Both the position numbers and the translations under genes were made by a program. A stretch of DNA of 64,000 nucleotides from Palleronia marisminoris (GTDB taxonomy: Bacteria > Pseudomonadota > Alphaproteobacteria > Rhodobacterales > Rhodobacteraceae). The notes below the pieces were generated by a model that did not search any database, was not told the DNA's origin, and was given only the letters and a program-made list of their open reading frames with translations. The DNA lies in assembly GCF_900172315.1 (NCBI RefSeq), contig NZ_FWFV01000009.1:1-64000 (forward strand), written 5' to 3'. Below, one piece after another: positions 1 to 9,321 of this stretch (within the stretch, counting starts at the first letter, position 1; each line of letters opens with the position of its first letter).

Positions 1-63
1 CTGGGCAAGGGCGACGGTGGCGATGGTCCCGAGAGCGAGGGACGTGGCTATCAGTCTTCTCAT
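1..63 (-). CDS. Exported protein, N-terminal end only
   Basis: Only the first 21 codons lie in the window; the gene runs off the left edge. The residues form a Sec signal peptide: MRR followed by a hydrophobic stretch of about 15 residues ending in an Ala-Leu-Ala-Gln cleavage-type site, so the product is exported to the periplasm or outer membrane. An AGGGA ribosome binding site sits 7 bases before the ATG. No mature sequence is visible, so the function cannot be named. Confidence 0.55.
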   Translation of the reverse strand, partial: MRRLIATSLALGTIATVALAQ

Positions 64-150
64 CGTTATGTTCCCTGTTGAAATGTGGTCGAACGAAATC
101 ATCACAGCACCTAGCGCGCGCGCGTCAAGTTCCCATGATGGCCAATTGGA

Positions 151-687
151 TCACTCCATGACCACCCGCCCTATGTGCGGCAGGTTCCGGTCGCGCTGCG
201 CGTAGTCGATACCGTAGCCCACGACGAACTCGTCAGGGATTTCGAAGCCGGTCCAAGTTGCCTTGACATCGACCTCGCGCCGCGACGGCTTGTCGAGAAG
301 CGCAATGGTCTCGAGCCGGGCGGGACCGCGCTGCCGCAAGAGCCCGAGAACGTGGTGCAGCGTAAAGCCCGTGTCCACGATGTCCTCGACCACCAGCACG
401 TCACGGCCGGCGATCTTGCCGCGCAGGTCCTTCAGGATGCGCACCTCGCGCGAGCTTTCCATCGAGTTGCCGTAGGACGACGCCTCGAGGAAATCGACCT
501 CGACCGGCAGCTTCAACTCGCGCACGAGGTCGGCGATGAACACGAAGGACCCGCGCAGGAGGCCGACCACGACAAGCTGCTCTGTGCCGGCGAAATGCCG
601 CTCGATCTCGCGGGCGAGGGCCTCGATCCGGGCGGCGATCGTCTTGGCCGAGATCATCTCTTCGACGTGGTAATTCGGTCGCTCCAT
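151..687 (-). CDS. hpt: Hypoxanthine phosphoribosyltransferase
   Basis: This 178-residue enzyme joins hypoxanthine (and usually guanine) to PRPP to salvage purines as IMP/GMP in the cytoplasm. The signature PRPP-binding loop [14 protein letters not shown] is at about residues 96-109, an LLRGS loop lies near residue 43, and a [19 protein letters not shown] segment near the C-terminus forms the purine-binding flap typical of Hpt. Length is normal for bacterial Hpt. The ATG has AAGG 9 bases upstream; a second Met at residue 11 is a weaker alternative. It is divergent from the COQ10-like gene, sharing a 65-bp control region. Confidence 0.95.
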   Translation of the reverse strand: MERPNYHVEEMISAKTIAARIEALAREIERHFAGTEQLVVVGLLRGSFVFIADLVRELKLPVEVDFLEASSYGNSMESSREVRILKDLRGKIAGRDVLVVEDIVDTGFTLHHVLGLLRQRGPARLETIALLDKPSRREVDVKATWTGFEIPDEFVVGYGIDYAQRDRNLPHIGRVVME

Positions 688-752
688 GCCGCAGCCCTTG
701 ATTTATGGATCGGATCGGTCGAAATCCTCGGCGAGGCCGACCCCGGAGAGAT

Positions 753-1199
753 ATGCCGAAGCATCACGAAACCCGCAAGCTGCCCTACACGGCCCAGCAG
801 ATGTACGATCTGGTGGGCGACGTGGAGAGCTATCCGAATTTCATCCCCTGGATCTCGGCCGCCCGGATCACCTCGCAGCGCGAGACCGATACCGGCGAGG
901 TGCTCGAGGCCGACCTGGTGATCTCGTTCAAGGTGTTCCGCGAGCGGTTCCGCAGTCGCGTGACCAGGGATCGCGAGGAGATGCGGATCGACACCGAGTA
1001 CCTGAACGGCCCCTTCCGTCACATGAACTCGACCTGGGCCTTCCGCGATGTCGAGGGCGGCGGCTGCGAAGTGCTGTTTGACGTGGATTTCGAGTTCAAG
1101 AGCCGCATACTGGGCTCGGCGGCGCAGATGTTCTTCAACGACGCGATGCAGCGCATCGTGCGCGCCTTCGAACGCGAGGCCTCCAAGCGCTACGGTTAA
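753..1199 (+). CDS. COQ10/RatA-type START-domain protein (coenzyme Q-binding)
   Basis: A 148-residue single-domain protein of the polyketide cyclase/START superfamily. It opens with the typical YTAQQMYDLVGDVESYPNFIPW block and ends with the FNDAMQRIVRAFEREA helix seen in COQ10-like proteins. Mitochondrial COQ10 binds ubiquinone and supports respiration; the E. coli relative RatA was described as a ribosome-associated toxin. In alphaproteobacteria the quinone role is more likely, but this is inference. I chose the ATG at 753 because GGAGAG lies directly before it; upstream in-frame codons are low quality. It ends 1 bp from the convergent pncC stop. Confidence 0.85.
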   Translation: MPKHHETRKLPYTAQQMYDLVGDVESYPNFIPWISAARITSQRETDTGEVLEADLVISFKVFRERFRSRVTRDREEMRIDTEYLNGPFRHMNSTWAFRDVEGGGCEVLFDVDFEFKSRILGSAAQMFFNDAMQRIVRAFEREASKRYG

Positions 1200-1200
1200 G

Positions 1201-1668
1201 TCAGCCCAGGGAGTCGGCCAGAAGGCGCAGGGCGTGATCGCGGGAGGCGGCGCGGACGGGGCCGCGACCGATTGCGCCGAACTCTACCGTTTCGGTTCGG
1301 GTGCCCTCTTCGGTGGCGAGGCCGAAACAGACCCGCCCCTCGGGCTTGTGCTCCGATCCGCCTGGGCCTGCGATGCCGGTCACGGCGACCGCATGGGTGG
1401 CGCCCGAGCGCGACCTCGCTCCTTCGGCCATCTCGCGTGCGACCTCCTCCGAGACGGCGCCACGGGCCGCGAGCGTCGCCTCCGAAACGCCCAGCATCTG
1501 GATCTTGGCGGCATTGGAATATGTTACGAAGCCTCGGTCGAACACCGAAGAGGCGCCGGCCGGATCGGTCAGGGCCGCGGCGATCATGCCGGCGGTGCAG
1601 CTTTCGGCCGTGACAAGAAGCGCCCCCCGCGCCTTGGCCGCCGCAAGGACTGCCTCGGCAAGGGTCAC
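1201..1668 (-). CDS. pncC: Nicotinamide-nucleotide amidohydrolase (CinA C-terminal domain, PncC)
   Basis: The 155-residue stand-alone CinA C-terminal domain deamidates nicotinamide mononucleotide to nicotinate mononucleotide, recycling NAD breakdown products. Diagnostic blocks are LVTAESCTAGMIAAALTDPAGASS near residue 17 (the Ser-containing active site) and VAVTGIAGPGG near residue 95. The N-terminal molybdopterin-binding half of long CinA is absent, which is common for PncC. The GTG start overlaps the pgpA stop by 4 bases (GTGA), indicating translational coupling at the end of the ispDF-pgpA-pncC operon. Confidence 0.92.
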   Translation of the reverse strand: MTLAEAVLAAAKARGALLVTAESCTAGMIAAALTDPAGASSVFDRGFVTYSNAAKIQMLGVSEATLAARGAVSEEVAREMAEGARSRSGATHAVAVTGIAGPGGSEHKPEGRVCFGLATEEGTRTETVEFGAIGRGPVRAASRDHALRLLADSLG

Positions 1669-2156
1669 AGCAGGATCGCTCCATGTGCGATCACGGCCAG
1701 CAGAATGACGCAGATCGCCGCCATTGCTCCGGCGACGATATCGTCGAGCATTACGCCCGTCACGTCGCCGCGTCGGTCCACGGCGCCGACCGGGCCGGGT
1801 TTCCAGATGTCGAACAGCCGGAACAGGGCGAACGCCGCGATCCAGCCGGGCCAGAGCGCGCCGATTCCCACGCCCACGCTCGCCGCGCCGAAGGTCAGCG
1901 GCAAGAGGGCGACCCATTGCCCCGCCACCTCGTCGATCACGATCCAGCCGGGATCCTCGATCCCGACCCGCGCCGTCTCGCGCGCCGTCGCCCAGTGGCC
2001 AAGCGCATAGGCGACCACGATTCCGATCACGCAGAGCCACGGCCCGCCCAGCACGTGCAGCGCGAAGAAGGCGGGCAGGGCGGCCAGCGAGCCCCATGTG
2101 CCGGGCGCCGGTTTCATGAGGCCGACGAAGAAGAAGGTGGCGACGATTCGGCTCAT
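1665..2156 (-). CDS. pgpA: Phosphatidylglycerophosphatase A
   Basis: A 163-residue inner-membrane enzyme that dephosphorylates phosphatidylglycerol phosphate to phosphatidylglycerol. The PgpA signature is present: [13 protein letters not shown] near residue 13, then the acidic [14 protein letters not shown] motif near residue 70 and the [12 protein letters not shown] stretch near residue 112. Three to four hydrophobic segments fit the family topology. The ATG overlaps the ispDF stop (ATGA), and its own stop overlaps pncC, so all three genes are probably translated from one mRNA. Confidence 0.93.
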   Translation of the reverse strand: MSRIVATFFFVGLMKPAPGTWGSLAALPAFFALHVLGGPWLCVIGIVVAYALGHWATARETARVGIEDPGWIVIDEVAGQWVALLPLTFGAASVGVGIGALWPGWIAAFALFRLFDIWKPGPVGAVDRRGDVTGVMLDDIVAGAMAAICVILLAVIAHGAILL

Positions 2157-3304
2157 ATCGAGAGCAGCGAGACGGTGGCGATGGCGGCGATCCCCTCTTG
2201 GCGGCCCGGGAAGCCCAGTTTCTCGGACGTGGTTGCCTTGACCGAGATGCGCGAGGCGTCCGCCTCGAGGATCTCCGCGAGCCGCTCGGCCATCTCTTCG
2301 GCGTGCGGGCCTATCTTGGGTGCCTCGCAGATCAGCGTCAGGTCGGCATTGCCCAGCCTCAGCCCGTGCTGTGCCGCCAGATCGCGGGCATGGGCGAGGA
2401 AGATGCGGCTTTCGGCACCCTTCCATTTCGGGTCCGAGGGCGGAAAGTGGCGCCCGATGTCGCCCGCCGCGAGCGCGCCGTAGATCGCATCCGTCACCGC
2501 GTGCATCCCGACATCGGCATCGGAATGCCCGAGAAGGGCGCGATCATGCGGGATCTCGACGCCGCAGAGAATCACGTGGTCCCCTTCGGTGAAGGCGTGG
2601 ACGTCGAAGCCGTTGCCGACGCGGATATCCATTGGACCTCGCAGCAGTTGCTCGGCCCGCGCGAAATCGGCGGGCCCGGTGATCTTCAGGTTCCTTTCAT
2701 CGCCCTCGACGATGGAAACGTCCAGCCCCGCCGCCCGCGCCACGGCGACATCGTCGGCTGCATCCGAGTCGGCCGCGGCATGTGCGTCGCGGATGGCTGA
2801 GTAGTGGAACCCCTGCGGCGTCTGTGCGCGCCACAGCCCGGTGCGGTCCTGCGTCCCGGCAACACGGCCGTCTTCGCCGAGCCAGAGCGCATCGACCACC
2901 GGCAGGGCAGGGGCCGCGCCCGGAGTTTCGGCCAACGCATCGATCACCCGGTCGATCAGGTCGGCCGTCACCAACGGGCGTGCGACGTCGTGGATCAGCA
3001 CGTGCTGCGGCGCCATGGACAGCAGTGCATCCAGCCCGGCCCGAACGGATTCGGCCCGCGTGGCGCCACCCGCCACGACGTCCATGTCCGGCCACATTTG
3101 CCACCCCGGCGCGAGTCCCATGTCGTCGGGGTGCAGGACCAGGACGACGTGATCGACCCGCGCATGGGCGCGGAACGCGTCGATCGAATGGGCGGCGACG
3201 GTGCGGCCACCCAGCGTACGCCATTGTTTTGGAAGGCCTCCCCCGGCGCGTGATCCGCGCCCTGCAGCAACGAGGACAGCGGCAGTCGTGGACACATTGG
3301 GCAT
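2153..3304 (-). CDS. ispDF: Bifunctional IspD/IspF isoprenoid biosynthesis enzyme
   Basis: One 383-residue chain carries two steps of the MEP isoprenoid pathway. Residues about 1-220 are IspD (CDP-ME synthase), with the nucleotide-binding [19 protein letters not shown] block and HDVARPLV. Residues about 225-383 are IspF (MEcPP synthase), starting [11 protein letters not shown] with the metal ligands of DVHAF and [12 protein letters not shown], and ending with the [10 protein letters not shown] motif. IspD-IspF fusion is usual in alphaproteobacteria. The ATG at 3304 is preferred over one nine codons upstream because GAAGGA is 6 bases before it. Confidence 0.96.
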   Translation of the reverse strand: MPNVSTTAAVLVAAGRGSRAGGGLPKQWRTLGGRTVAAHSIDAFRAHARVDHVVLVLHPDDMGLAPGWQMWPDMDVVAGGATRAESVRAGLDALLSMAPQHVLIHDVARPLVTADLIDRVIDALAETPGAAPALPVVDALWLGEDGRVAGTQDRTGLWRAQTPQGFHYSAIRDAHAAADSDAADDVAVARAAGLDVSIVEGDERNLKITGPADFARAEQLLRGPMDIRVGNGFDVHAFTEGDHVILCGVEIPHDRALLGHSDADVGMHAVTDAIYGALAAGDIGRHFPPSDPKWKGAESRIFLAHARDLAAQHGLRLGNADLTLICEAPKIGPHAEEMAERLAEILEADASRISVKATTSEKLGFPGRQEGIAAIATVSLLSI

Positions 3305-3439
3305 GACGATTCCTTCACGTTTACCGTGCATTTGAAGCGTTTACCTTGCGGATGCGGCAATTGTTGCCCGACTTTTGGGCAGATCGTGTTTTTCGCGTGT
3401 CCGACTTGGATCCCGATTTGCCTTGGTTTTCCGGGGGCG

Positions 3440-3463
3440 ATAAGCGAATGTGCAAACGCTTAT
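3440..3463. promoter_or_regulatory. Inverted repeat upstream of dusB-ntr operon
   Basis: A perfect 7-bp inverted repeat, ATAAGCG and CGCTTAT, is separated by 10 bases and lies about 20 bases before the dusB start. This region is AT-richer than its surroundings. It could be an operator for the dusB-ntr operon or an mRNA hairpin near the start codon; the sequence does not decide between these. Confidence 0.35.
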
Positions 3464-3484
3464 AGATTAGGCATCGAACACCCC

Positions 3485-4465
3485 GTGACCTCCCCATTCG
3501 CCGCGCTTGACCTTGCTCCGCCGGTTTTCCTGGCCCCGATGGCCGGTATCACCGACCTGCCGTTCCGCGACCTCGTATGCCGTTTCGGCGCCGGCCTCGT
3601 GGTGAGTGAAATGGTCGCAAGCCAGGAGATGGTCCAGGGCAAGCCGGGCGTGCGCGAACGGGCCGCGCTGGGGCTGGATCGGGGACGGACCAGCGTCCAG
3701 ATCGCCGGACGCGAGGCACGGTGGATGGCCGAAGCCGCACGGCGGGTCGTCGGGGCCGGCGCGCGGATCGTCGATATCAACATGGGATGTCCGGCCAAGA
3801 AGGTGGTGAACGGGCTGTCCGGCTCGGCGCTCATGCGCGAGCCGGACCACGCCCTGTCGCTGATCGAGGCCGTCGCCGAGGCGGTCGAGGTGCCGGTGAC
3901 GCTGAAGATGCGGCTCGGCTGGGACGACGGAATGATGAACGCCGCCGAGATCGCCGCGCGGGCCGAAGCGGCCGGCGTGCGGATGATCGTCGTCCACGGA
4001 CGTACGCGCTGCCAGTTCTACACCGGCCGCGCCGACTGGGCGGCGATCGGCGCAGTCAAGCGCGCCGTTTCGATCCCGGTGGTCGCGAATGGCGACATCC
4101 GTTCCAGCGCCGACGCCCGCGCGGCGTTGGAGGCCTCGGGCGCCGACGGCGTGATGATCGGCCGTGGCGTGCAGGGCCGTCCCTGGCTTCTGGCCGAGAT
4201 CGCCGCCGCGATCCACGGTACCCCCGCTCCCGACCTGCCGGGTCCGGCGGAGGTCGTGGAACTCGTCGCGGGCCATGTCGAGGCGTCCTGCGCCTTCTAC
4301 GGCCGCGAACTGGGCGCCAAGGTCGTGCGCAAGCACCTGGGTTGGTACCTTGATGCGCTGGCCCCGGAGACGTCGTTCCGCCGCGCCATCCTGACCGCCG
4401 GCAGTCCCGAGCGGGTCGCGGCGCTTCTGCCCGATGCGCTCGGCGATGCGAGGGTCGCAGCATGA
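3485..4465 (+). CDS. dusB: tRNA-dihydrouridine synthase (NifR3/DusB)
   Basis: A 326-residue FMN enzyme that reduces uridines in the tRNA D-loop. The beta/alpha barrel begins with VFLAPMAGITDLPFRDLVCRFG; the catalytic-Cys block INMGCPAKKVV is near residue 100 and the FMN/phosphate segments GDIRSS and GVMIGRGVQGRPWLL follow. The gene has long been called nifR3 because in Rhodobacter and relatives it heads the ntr operon, as here. The start is uncertain: the GTG at 3485 fits family length but has only a weak AGG upstream. ntrB follows after 40 bp. Confidence 0.93.
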   Translation: MTSPFAALDLAPPVFLAPMAGITDLPFRDLVCRFGAGLVVSEMVASQEMVQGKPGVRERAALGLDRGRTSVQIAGREARWMAEAARRVVGAGARIVDINMGCPAKKVVNGLSGSALMREPDHALSLIEAVAEAVEVPVTLKMRLGWDDGMMNAAEIAARAEAAGVRMIVVHGRTRCQFYTGRADWAAIGAVKRAVSIPVVANGDIRSSADARAALEASGADGVMIGRGVQGRPWLLAEIAAAIHGTPAPDLPGPAEVVELVAGHVEASCAFYGRELGAKVVRKHLGWYLDALAPETSFRRAILTAGSPERVAALLPDALGDARVAA

Positions 4466-4505
4466 TCGGCACGTCAGCGCGCGCGGATGGAGCGGAGGTC
4501 CCGCG

Positions 4506-5567
4506 ATGACGTTCGACGGTCAGCTCTGGGCATCCCTGCCGTTTCCGGCGCTTTTGCTCGACGCCGATGACCGCATCCTCGACGTGAATGCGGCGGCCGA
4601 GGATTTCCTCATGACGTCGGCGAAGTTGTTGCGAGCCGCGCCGGTCTTCGACCGCATCTTCATCGACGCGCCCCTCGACGAGGCGTTCGGCCGGGTGCGC
4701 GTCAACGGCGGCCCGCTCTTCGTCAACACGGTCATGGTCAGCTCGGGCAACCGCCCGCCCGAGACCTGCGACATCCAGGTCGCCCCGATGCTGGGGACCG
4801 AGGGCGACGTTCTGCTGCTTCTGACGCCGCAACAGGTTGCGGGACGGCTGCAGAAGGCGAAGCAGGCGCGCTCGTCGGCGCGGTCGGCCATCGGCATGGC
4901 CGAGATGCTGGGCCACGAGATCAAGAACCCGTTGGCCGGGATCACCGGCGCCGCGCAGCTGCTGGCCATGAGCCTCGACAGCGCCGACCGCGAGCTGACC
5001 GACCTGATCGTGGGCGAGTGCCGCCGGATCGTCGCGCTGATCGACCAGGTCGAGCAGTTCGGCAACCTGCGCCCGCCCGAACGGCGCGCGGTGAACCTGC
5101 ACGACATCCTCGACCGCACCCGGAAAAGCGCCGCCCTTGGTTTTGCCGCGCATATGCGGCTGGTCGCGGAATACGACCCTTCGCTGCCGTTCGCACACGT
5201 GGACCAGGACCAGCTGCAGCAGGTGTTCCTCAACATCATCAAGAACTCGGCCGAGGCTGCCGGACCCGAGGGCGGGACGATCACCGTGCGCACCTTCTAC
5301 GACCACGGCTTGCGCGTGCGCCTCGCGGACGGGGATACCGCCGTCGTGCCGTTGCAGGTCGAGGTGATCGACGACGGCCCCGGCATGCCCGCCGACCTGA
5401 TGGAGTCGATCTTCGATCCCTTCGTGTCCGGCAAGGAGAACGGCACCGGGCTTGGCCTCGCGCTCGTCTCGAAGATCATCAGCGACCATGATGGTCTGAT
5501 CGCCGTGGAAAGCCGCCCCGGGCGGACGGCGTTCCGCATGTCGCTTCCGCTAGCCCCCGATACCTGA
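4506..5567 (+). CDS. ntrB: Nitrogen regulation sensor kinase NtrB (GlnL)
   Basis: A 353-residue cytoplasmic histidine kinase/phosphatase that sets the phosphorylation state of NtrC under control of PII. It has an N-terminal PAS domain (about residues 8-110), the phosphoacceptor H137 in EMLGHEIKNPLAG, and a C-terminal ATPase domain with NIIKNSAEAA (N box), DDGPGMP (G1) and GTGLGLALV (G2). There are no membrane segments. The ATG is preceded by GGAGG at 8 bases. ntrC starts 9 bp downstream, so the two-component pair is co-translated from one message. Confidence 0.95.
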   Translation: MTFDGQLWASLPFPALLLDADDRILDVNAAAEDFLMTSAKLLRAAPVFDRIFIDAPLDEAFGRVRVNGGPLFVNTVMVSSGNRPPETCDIQVAPMLGTEGDVLLLLTPQQVAGRLQKAKQARSSARSAIGMAEMLGHEIKNPLAGITGAAQLLAMSLDSADRELTDLIVGECRRIVALIDQVEQFGNLRPPERRAVNLHDILDRTRKSAALGFAAHMRLVAEYDPSLPFAHVDQDQLQQVFLNIIKNSAEAAGPEGGTITVRTFYDHGLRVRLADGDTAVVPLQVEVIDDGPGMPADLMESIFDPFVSGKENGTGLGLALVSKIISDHDGLIAVESRPGRTAFRMSLPLAPDT

Positions 5568-5576
5568 GGAGAGACC

Positions 5577-6944
5577 ATGGACGGCACCGTTCTTGTCGCC
5601 GACGACGACCGCACCATCCGCACCGTGCTGACCCAGGCGCTGACCCGCGCGGGCTGCAAGGTCCACGCGACCTCGTCCATGGTGACGCTGATGCGGTGGG
5701 TCGACGAGGGCAAGGGCGACCTCGTGATCTCGGACGTGGTCATGCCCGATGGCAACGGGCTGGACGCGCTGCCCGAGATCACCCAACGCCGGCCGGGCCT
5801 GCCGGTGATCGTGATCTCGGCGCAGAACACGATCACCACGGCCATCAAGGCGGCCGAGAAGGAGGCGTTCGACTACCTGCCCAAGCCGTTCGATCTGCCG
5901 GACCTGATGAAACGGGCGGCCAAGGCGCTCGACTCGCCGCGCAAGGCTATTGCGCCAGGGCGGGCCGAGAGCCCCGGTGCCGCGGGGGATCTGCCCCTCG
6001 TCGGGCGCACCCCGGCGATGCAGGAGCTCTACCGCCTCGTCGCGCGCGTGATGAACACGGACCTGCCGGTTCTGGTCATGGGCGAAAGCGGCACAGGCAA
6101 AAGCCTTGTCGCGCGAGCGGTCCACGATTTCTCGGACCGGCGTTCGATGCCGTTCGTCGTTGCCGGCGCGGCCGATTTCACGTCGATCGACGGACCTGCG
6201 ACCATGCTGTCCAAAGCACGCGGCGGCACGATCCTTTTCGACGAGGTCGGAGATCTCGATCCCGAGGCGCAGGTCAGGACCGTGCGGATGCTCGATACGC
6301 TCCGCGAGGGGGCGCCGCGGGTGATGGCCACCACGCAGGGCGATCTGGCCCAGCGGATGGAGGCAGGGCACTTCCGTCAGGATCTGTTCTATCGTCTGGC
6401 GGGGGTTACGCTGACCTTGCCCGCATTGCGCGAACGGGTCGAGGACATCCCGCTTCTGGCCGAACATTTCCTGCTGAAGGCGGAGCGGGACGGGATGCCG
6501 CAGCGCGTGTTCTCGGACGACGCGATGGAGCTGATCCGGCGCTATTCCTGGCCCGGCAACGTGCGCCAGCTCGAAAACACCGTGCGGCGCCTGACGCTGA
6601 CCGGCGGCGAGGGCGAGATCGGCCGCGACGAAGCCGAGGCGGTGCTTGGCAACCAGCCCGCGATGGAGCCCCTGAAGGGCGGCGGCGACGGCGACCGCCT
6701 GCAAGCGTCGGTCGCGCGGCATTTGCGCCGATATTTCGACCTTCATGGCGGGGTGCTGCCGGCCCCCGGCCTCTACCAACGCATCTTGCGCGAGGTCGAA
6801 GCGCCGCTGATCGAGATCGCGCTGGACGCGACAGGCGGCAACCAGGCGAAATGCGCCGATTTGCTGGGAATTAACCGCAATACGCTCAGAAAGAAGATCA
6901 CGGACCTCGATATTAGCGTGACACGCCGCCGGAAGTTGATGTAA
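5577..6944 (+). CDS. ntrC: Nitrogen regulator NtrC, lacking the GAFTGA loop
   Basis: A 455-residue response regulator. The receiver domain carries D53 ([10 protein letters not shown]) and K103 (LPKPFD), the AAA+ domain has Walker A GESGTGKS (169-176) and Walker [10 protein letters not shown] (219-227), and a Fis-type HTH ends the protein. Where canonical enhancer-binding proteins have GAFTGA, the contact loop for sigma54, this protein reads [16 protein letters not shown], and the preceding ELFGH block is missing. Rhodobacter capsulatus NtrC has the same loss and activates sigma70 RNA polymerase. I infer the same here: control of nitrogen assimilation genes without sigma54. Confidence 0.95.
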   Translation: MDGTVLVADDDRTIRTVLTQALTRAGCKVHATSSMVTLMRWVDEGKGDLVISDVVMPDGNGLDALPEITQRRPGLPVIVISAQNTITTAIKAAEKEAFDYLPKPFDLPDLMKRAAKALDSPRKAIAPGRAESPGAAGDLPLVGRTPAMQELYRLVARVMNTDLPVLVMGESGTGKSLVARAVHDFSDRRSMPFVVAGAADFTSIDGPATMLSKARGGTILFDEVGDLDPEAQVRTVRMLDTLREGAPRVMATTQGDLAQRMEAGHFRQDLFYRLAGVTLTLPALRERVEDIPLLAEHFLLKAERDGMPQRVFSDDAMELIRRYSWPGNVRQLENTVRRLTLTGGEGEIGRDEAEAVLGNQPAMEPLKGGGDGDRLQASVARHLRRYFDLHGGVLPAPGLYQRILREVEAPLIEIALDATGGNQAKCADLLGINRNTLRKKITDLDISVTRRRKLM

Positions 6945-7047
6945 AGCTGCAACAATAGCGTGGCCGATGGGGCAAAGACCCCACCTTCAACGAGCCACGT
7001 AGAGCGGTAACGGCGCACGTGGTGCGCCTGTGTTTCGGGAGTCGTCC

Positions 7048-9321
7048 ATGGCGCATCCTGTCGGGATGCCTGGCTGGGACCGATTGGTACGGTTGCGGCG
7101 GCGCAAGAGGTTGCAGAACGCGGCCACGATCGGGCTGGTCGCACTCGGGCCGGTGCTGGCCGTCGCCACCTATCTGGTGCTTGGTCCGCTCGATGGCGGC
7201 TCGACCGGCTTGGCGCTGCGGCTGGTCCTGCTGGCCGACCTCGTCTACGTGATCGCGCTGGCGACGCTGGTGCTGATGACGTTGGCCCGGATGGTCGCGG
7301 CGCGGCGGGCACAATCGGCCGGATCGCGCCTGCACCTGCGGCTGACCGGCGTCTTCGCCCTGATCGCGCTCGTGCCCACCGTAACGGTCGCGATTTTTGC
7401 CGCGGTGACCATCAATTTCGGGCTCGAAGGGTGGTTTTCGGACCGCATCCGGTCGGTGGTGGGGGCCTCGCTTGCCGCCGCCGAAGCCTACGAGGACGAG
7501 CAGCGCGACAGTCTCGCCACCGATGCCGACGCCCTGGCGCGCTATCTCGCGGCCGCGCAACTGGGCCGGGCCCAGCTGTCCGACGGCGAACTGCGCCAGC
7601 TTCTGGGGCAAGGCCAGGTGCAGATCCAGCGCGGCCTGAGCGAAGCCTACGTCATCGACGGCACGACCGAGATCCGCGCGCGGGGCGAAGGCTCGTATCT
7701 CTTCGACTACGAAACCCCGCCCGAGGGCGCGATCGAGGCCGCCGCGAACGGCGAGACGGTGGTGATCGAGGACTGGGACATCAACGAGTTCCGCGCCCTC
7801 GTCGCGCTTGGCGGGATCGAGGATCGCTACCTCTACGTCTCGCGCGACGTGGACGGCGAACTTCTGGCGCTGCTCGACGACACTCAGGACTCGGTGCGGC
7901 TCTACAATCAGCTGGAAGCGGACCGCGGGAAGCTGCTGTTCGAGTTCGGGCTTCTCTATATCGGGTTCGCGGTGATCCTGATCCTCGCCGCGATCTGGTT
8001 GGGCCTCTGGTTCGCCGAGCGCCTGTCGCGCCCGGTGGGGCAGCTTGCGGACGCGGCCGAGCGTGTGGGGGCGGGCGATCTGGACGTTCAGGTCAAGGAG
8101 GATGACGGCGATGACGAGATCTCGCTGCTCGGCCGGCTGTTCAACCAGATGACCCGGCAGCTCAAGGCGCAGCGCGAGACGCTGCTCGACACGGCCGATC
8201 AGATCGACCGCCGCCGCCGCCTGTTCGACAGCGTGCTGTCATCGGTGACCGCAGGTGTCGTCGGGGTCGATCCGGAGGGCCGTGTGACCTTCGTGAACCG
8301 CTCGGCCGAGCGGTTGCTGGCGCTTGACGAGGAAGGCGGGCGCGAAACCCACCTGACCGTCGCCATCCCCGAGTTCGGCGCCCTGTTCGAGCGCATCGCC
8401 GAGGGCCGCGACGAAAGCGTCCAGGCCGAGGTGAAGGTTTCGCGGCGCGGCGTGCTCGAGGCGCTGCTGGTGCGCATGTCCACACGGCGGGCCGAGGACG
8501 GCGCGCTCGAGGGGTTCGTGGTGGCCTTCGACGACGTCTCGGACCTTGTCGCGGCGCAGCGCATGGCGGCCTGGGGCGACGTGGCGCGGCGCATCGCACA
8601 CGAGATCAAGAACCCGTTGACCCCGATCCAGCTGTCCGCGGGGCGCATCAAGCGCAAGTTCAGCCGCGAAGTCTCCGAGCCCGAGAAGCTCGAACAGATG
8701 ACCGAGGTGATCGTGCGCCAGGCCGAAGGCCTGCGCCGCATCGTCAACGAGTTCAGCCAGTTCGCCCGGATGCCCGAGCCCGACCGGCGCTTTCACGACA
8801 TGACGCGGATCGTCGAATCCGCGGTGCTGCTTCAGCAGGCGGGGCAGGAAGGGGTGAAGATCCGCGCGGACCTGCCACCCGCGCCTGTCACGGCCGAGAT
8901 CGACGAGACGATGATCGGGCAGGCGCTGACGAACCTCATCAAGAATGCGGGCGAGGCGACGGAAAGCCTGATCAAGAAAGGCGCGCCCGACGGGTATCGC
9001 CCCGAGGTGCGCGTGACCATGGCGGCCGAGCACTCGGGGATCCTCATCACCATCGAGGATAACGGCATCGGTCTGCCCGAGGACCGCGCGCGGCTTTTCG
9101 AGCCGTATGTGACCACGCGCGACGAGGGAACGGGCCTGGGCCTGCCCATCGTCAAGAAGATCATCGAAGAACACGGCGGCACCCTTGTCCTGGTCGATGC
9201 CGACCCGTTCACCCCCGGCGCCCATCGTGGCGCGCGGGCGGAAATCCGGCTGCCGGCGGCAGAGGCGCCGGCAGAGACGACAAATAAAAAGGAGGCGGAC
9301 TACTCATGGGCGACATCCTGA
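7048..9321 (+). CDS. ntrY: Nitrogen/redox-linked sensor kinase NtrY
   Basis: A 757-residue membrane histidine kinase. Three hydrophobic helices lie at about residues 26-47, 56-80 and 97-121; a roughly 170-residue extracytoplasmic region and a fourth helix (about 294-322) follow. The C-terminal half has HAMP, a PAS domain, the phosphoacceptor near residue 518 in RIAHEIKNPLTPIQLSAG, and ATPase boxes NLIKNAGEAT, DNGIGLP and GTGLGLPIV. The signal it senses is not settled; nitrogen and oxygen/redox have both been proposed. The ATG at 7048 has GGGAG upstream; a GTG six codons earlier is possible. ntrX overlaps its 3' end by 16 bp. Confidence 0.94.
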   Translation: MAHPVGMPGWDRLVRLRRRKRLQNAATIGLVALGPVLAVATYLVLGPLDGGSTGLALRLVLLADLVYVIALATLVLMTLARMVAARRAQSAGSRLHLRLTGVFALIALVPTVTVAIFAAVTINFGLEGWFSDRIRSVVGASLAAAEAYEDEQRDSLATDADALARYLAAAQLGRAQLSDGELRQLLGQGQVQIQRGLSEAYVIDGTTEIRARGEGSYLFDYETPPEGAIEAAANGETVVIEDWDINEFRALVALGGIEDRYLYVSRDVDGELLALLDDTQDSVRLYNQLEADRGKLLFEFGLLYIGFAVILILAAIWLGLWFAERLSRPVGQLADAAERVGAGDLDVQVKEDDGDDEISLLGRLFNQMTRQLKAQRETLLDTADQIDRRRRLFDSVLSSVTAGVVGVDPEGRVTFVNRSAERLLALDEEGGRETHLTVAIPEFGALFERIAEGRDESVQAEVKVSRRGVLEALLVRMSTRRAEDGALEGFVVAFDDVSDLVAAQRMAAWGDVARRIAHEIKNPLTPIQLSAGRIKRKFSREVSEPEKLEQMTEVIVRQAEGLRRIVNEFSQFARMPEPDRRFHDMTRIVESAVLLQQAGQEGVKIRADLPPAPVTAEIDETMIGQALTNLIKNAGEATESLIKKGAPDGYRPEVRVTMAAEHSGILITIEDNGIGLPEDRARLFEPYVTTRDEGTGLGLPIVKKIIEEHGGTLVLVDADPFTPGAHRGARAEIRLPAAEAPAETTNKKEADYSWATS

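Noticed and set aside
6966-6983. TGGGG/CCCCA hairpin in the ntrC-ntrY gap as a terminator
   Set aside because: The stem is short and no T run follows; ntrY and ntrX are expected to be transcribed with or just after ntrC.
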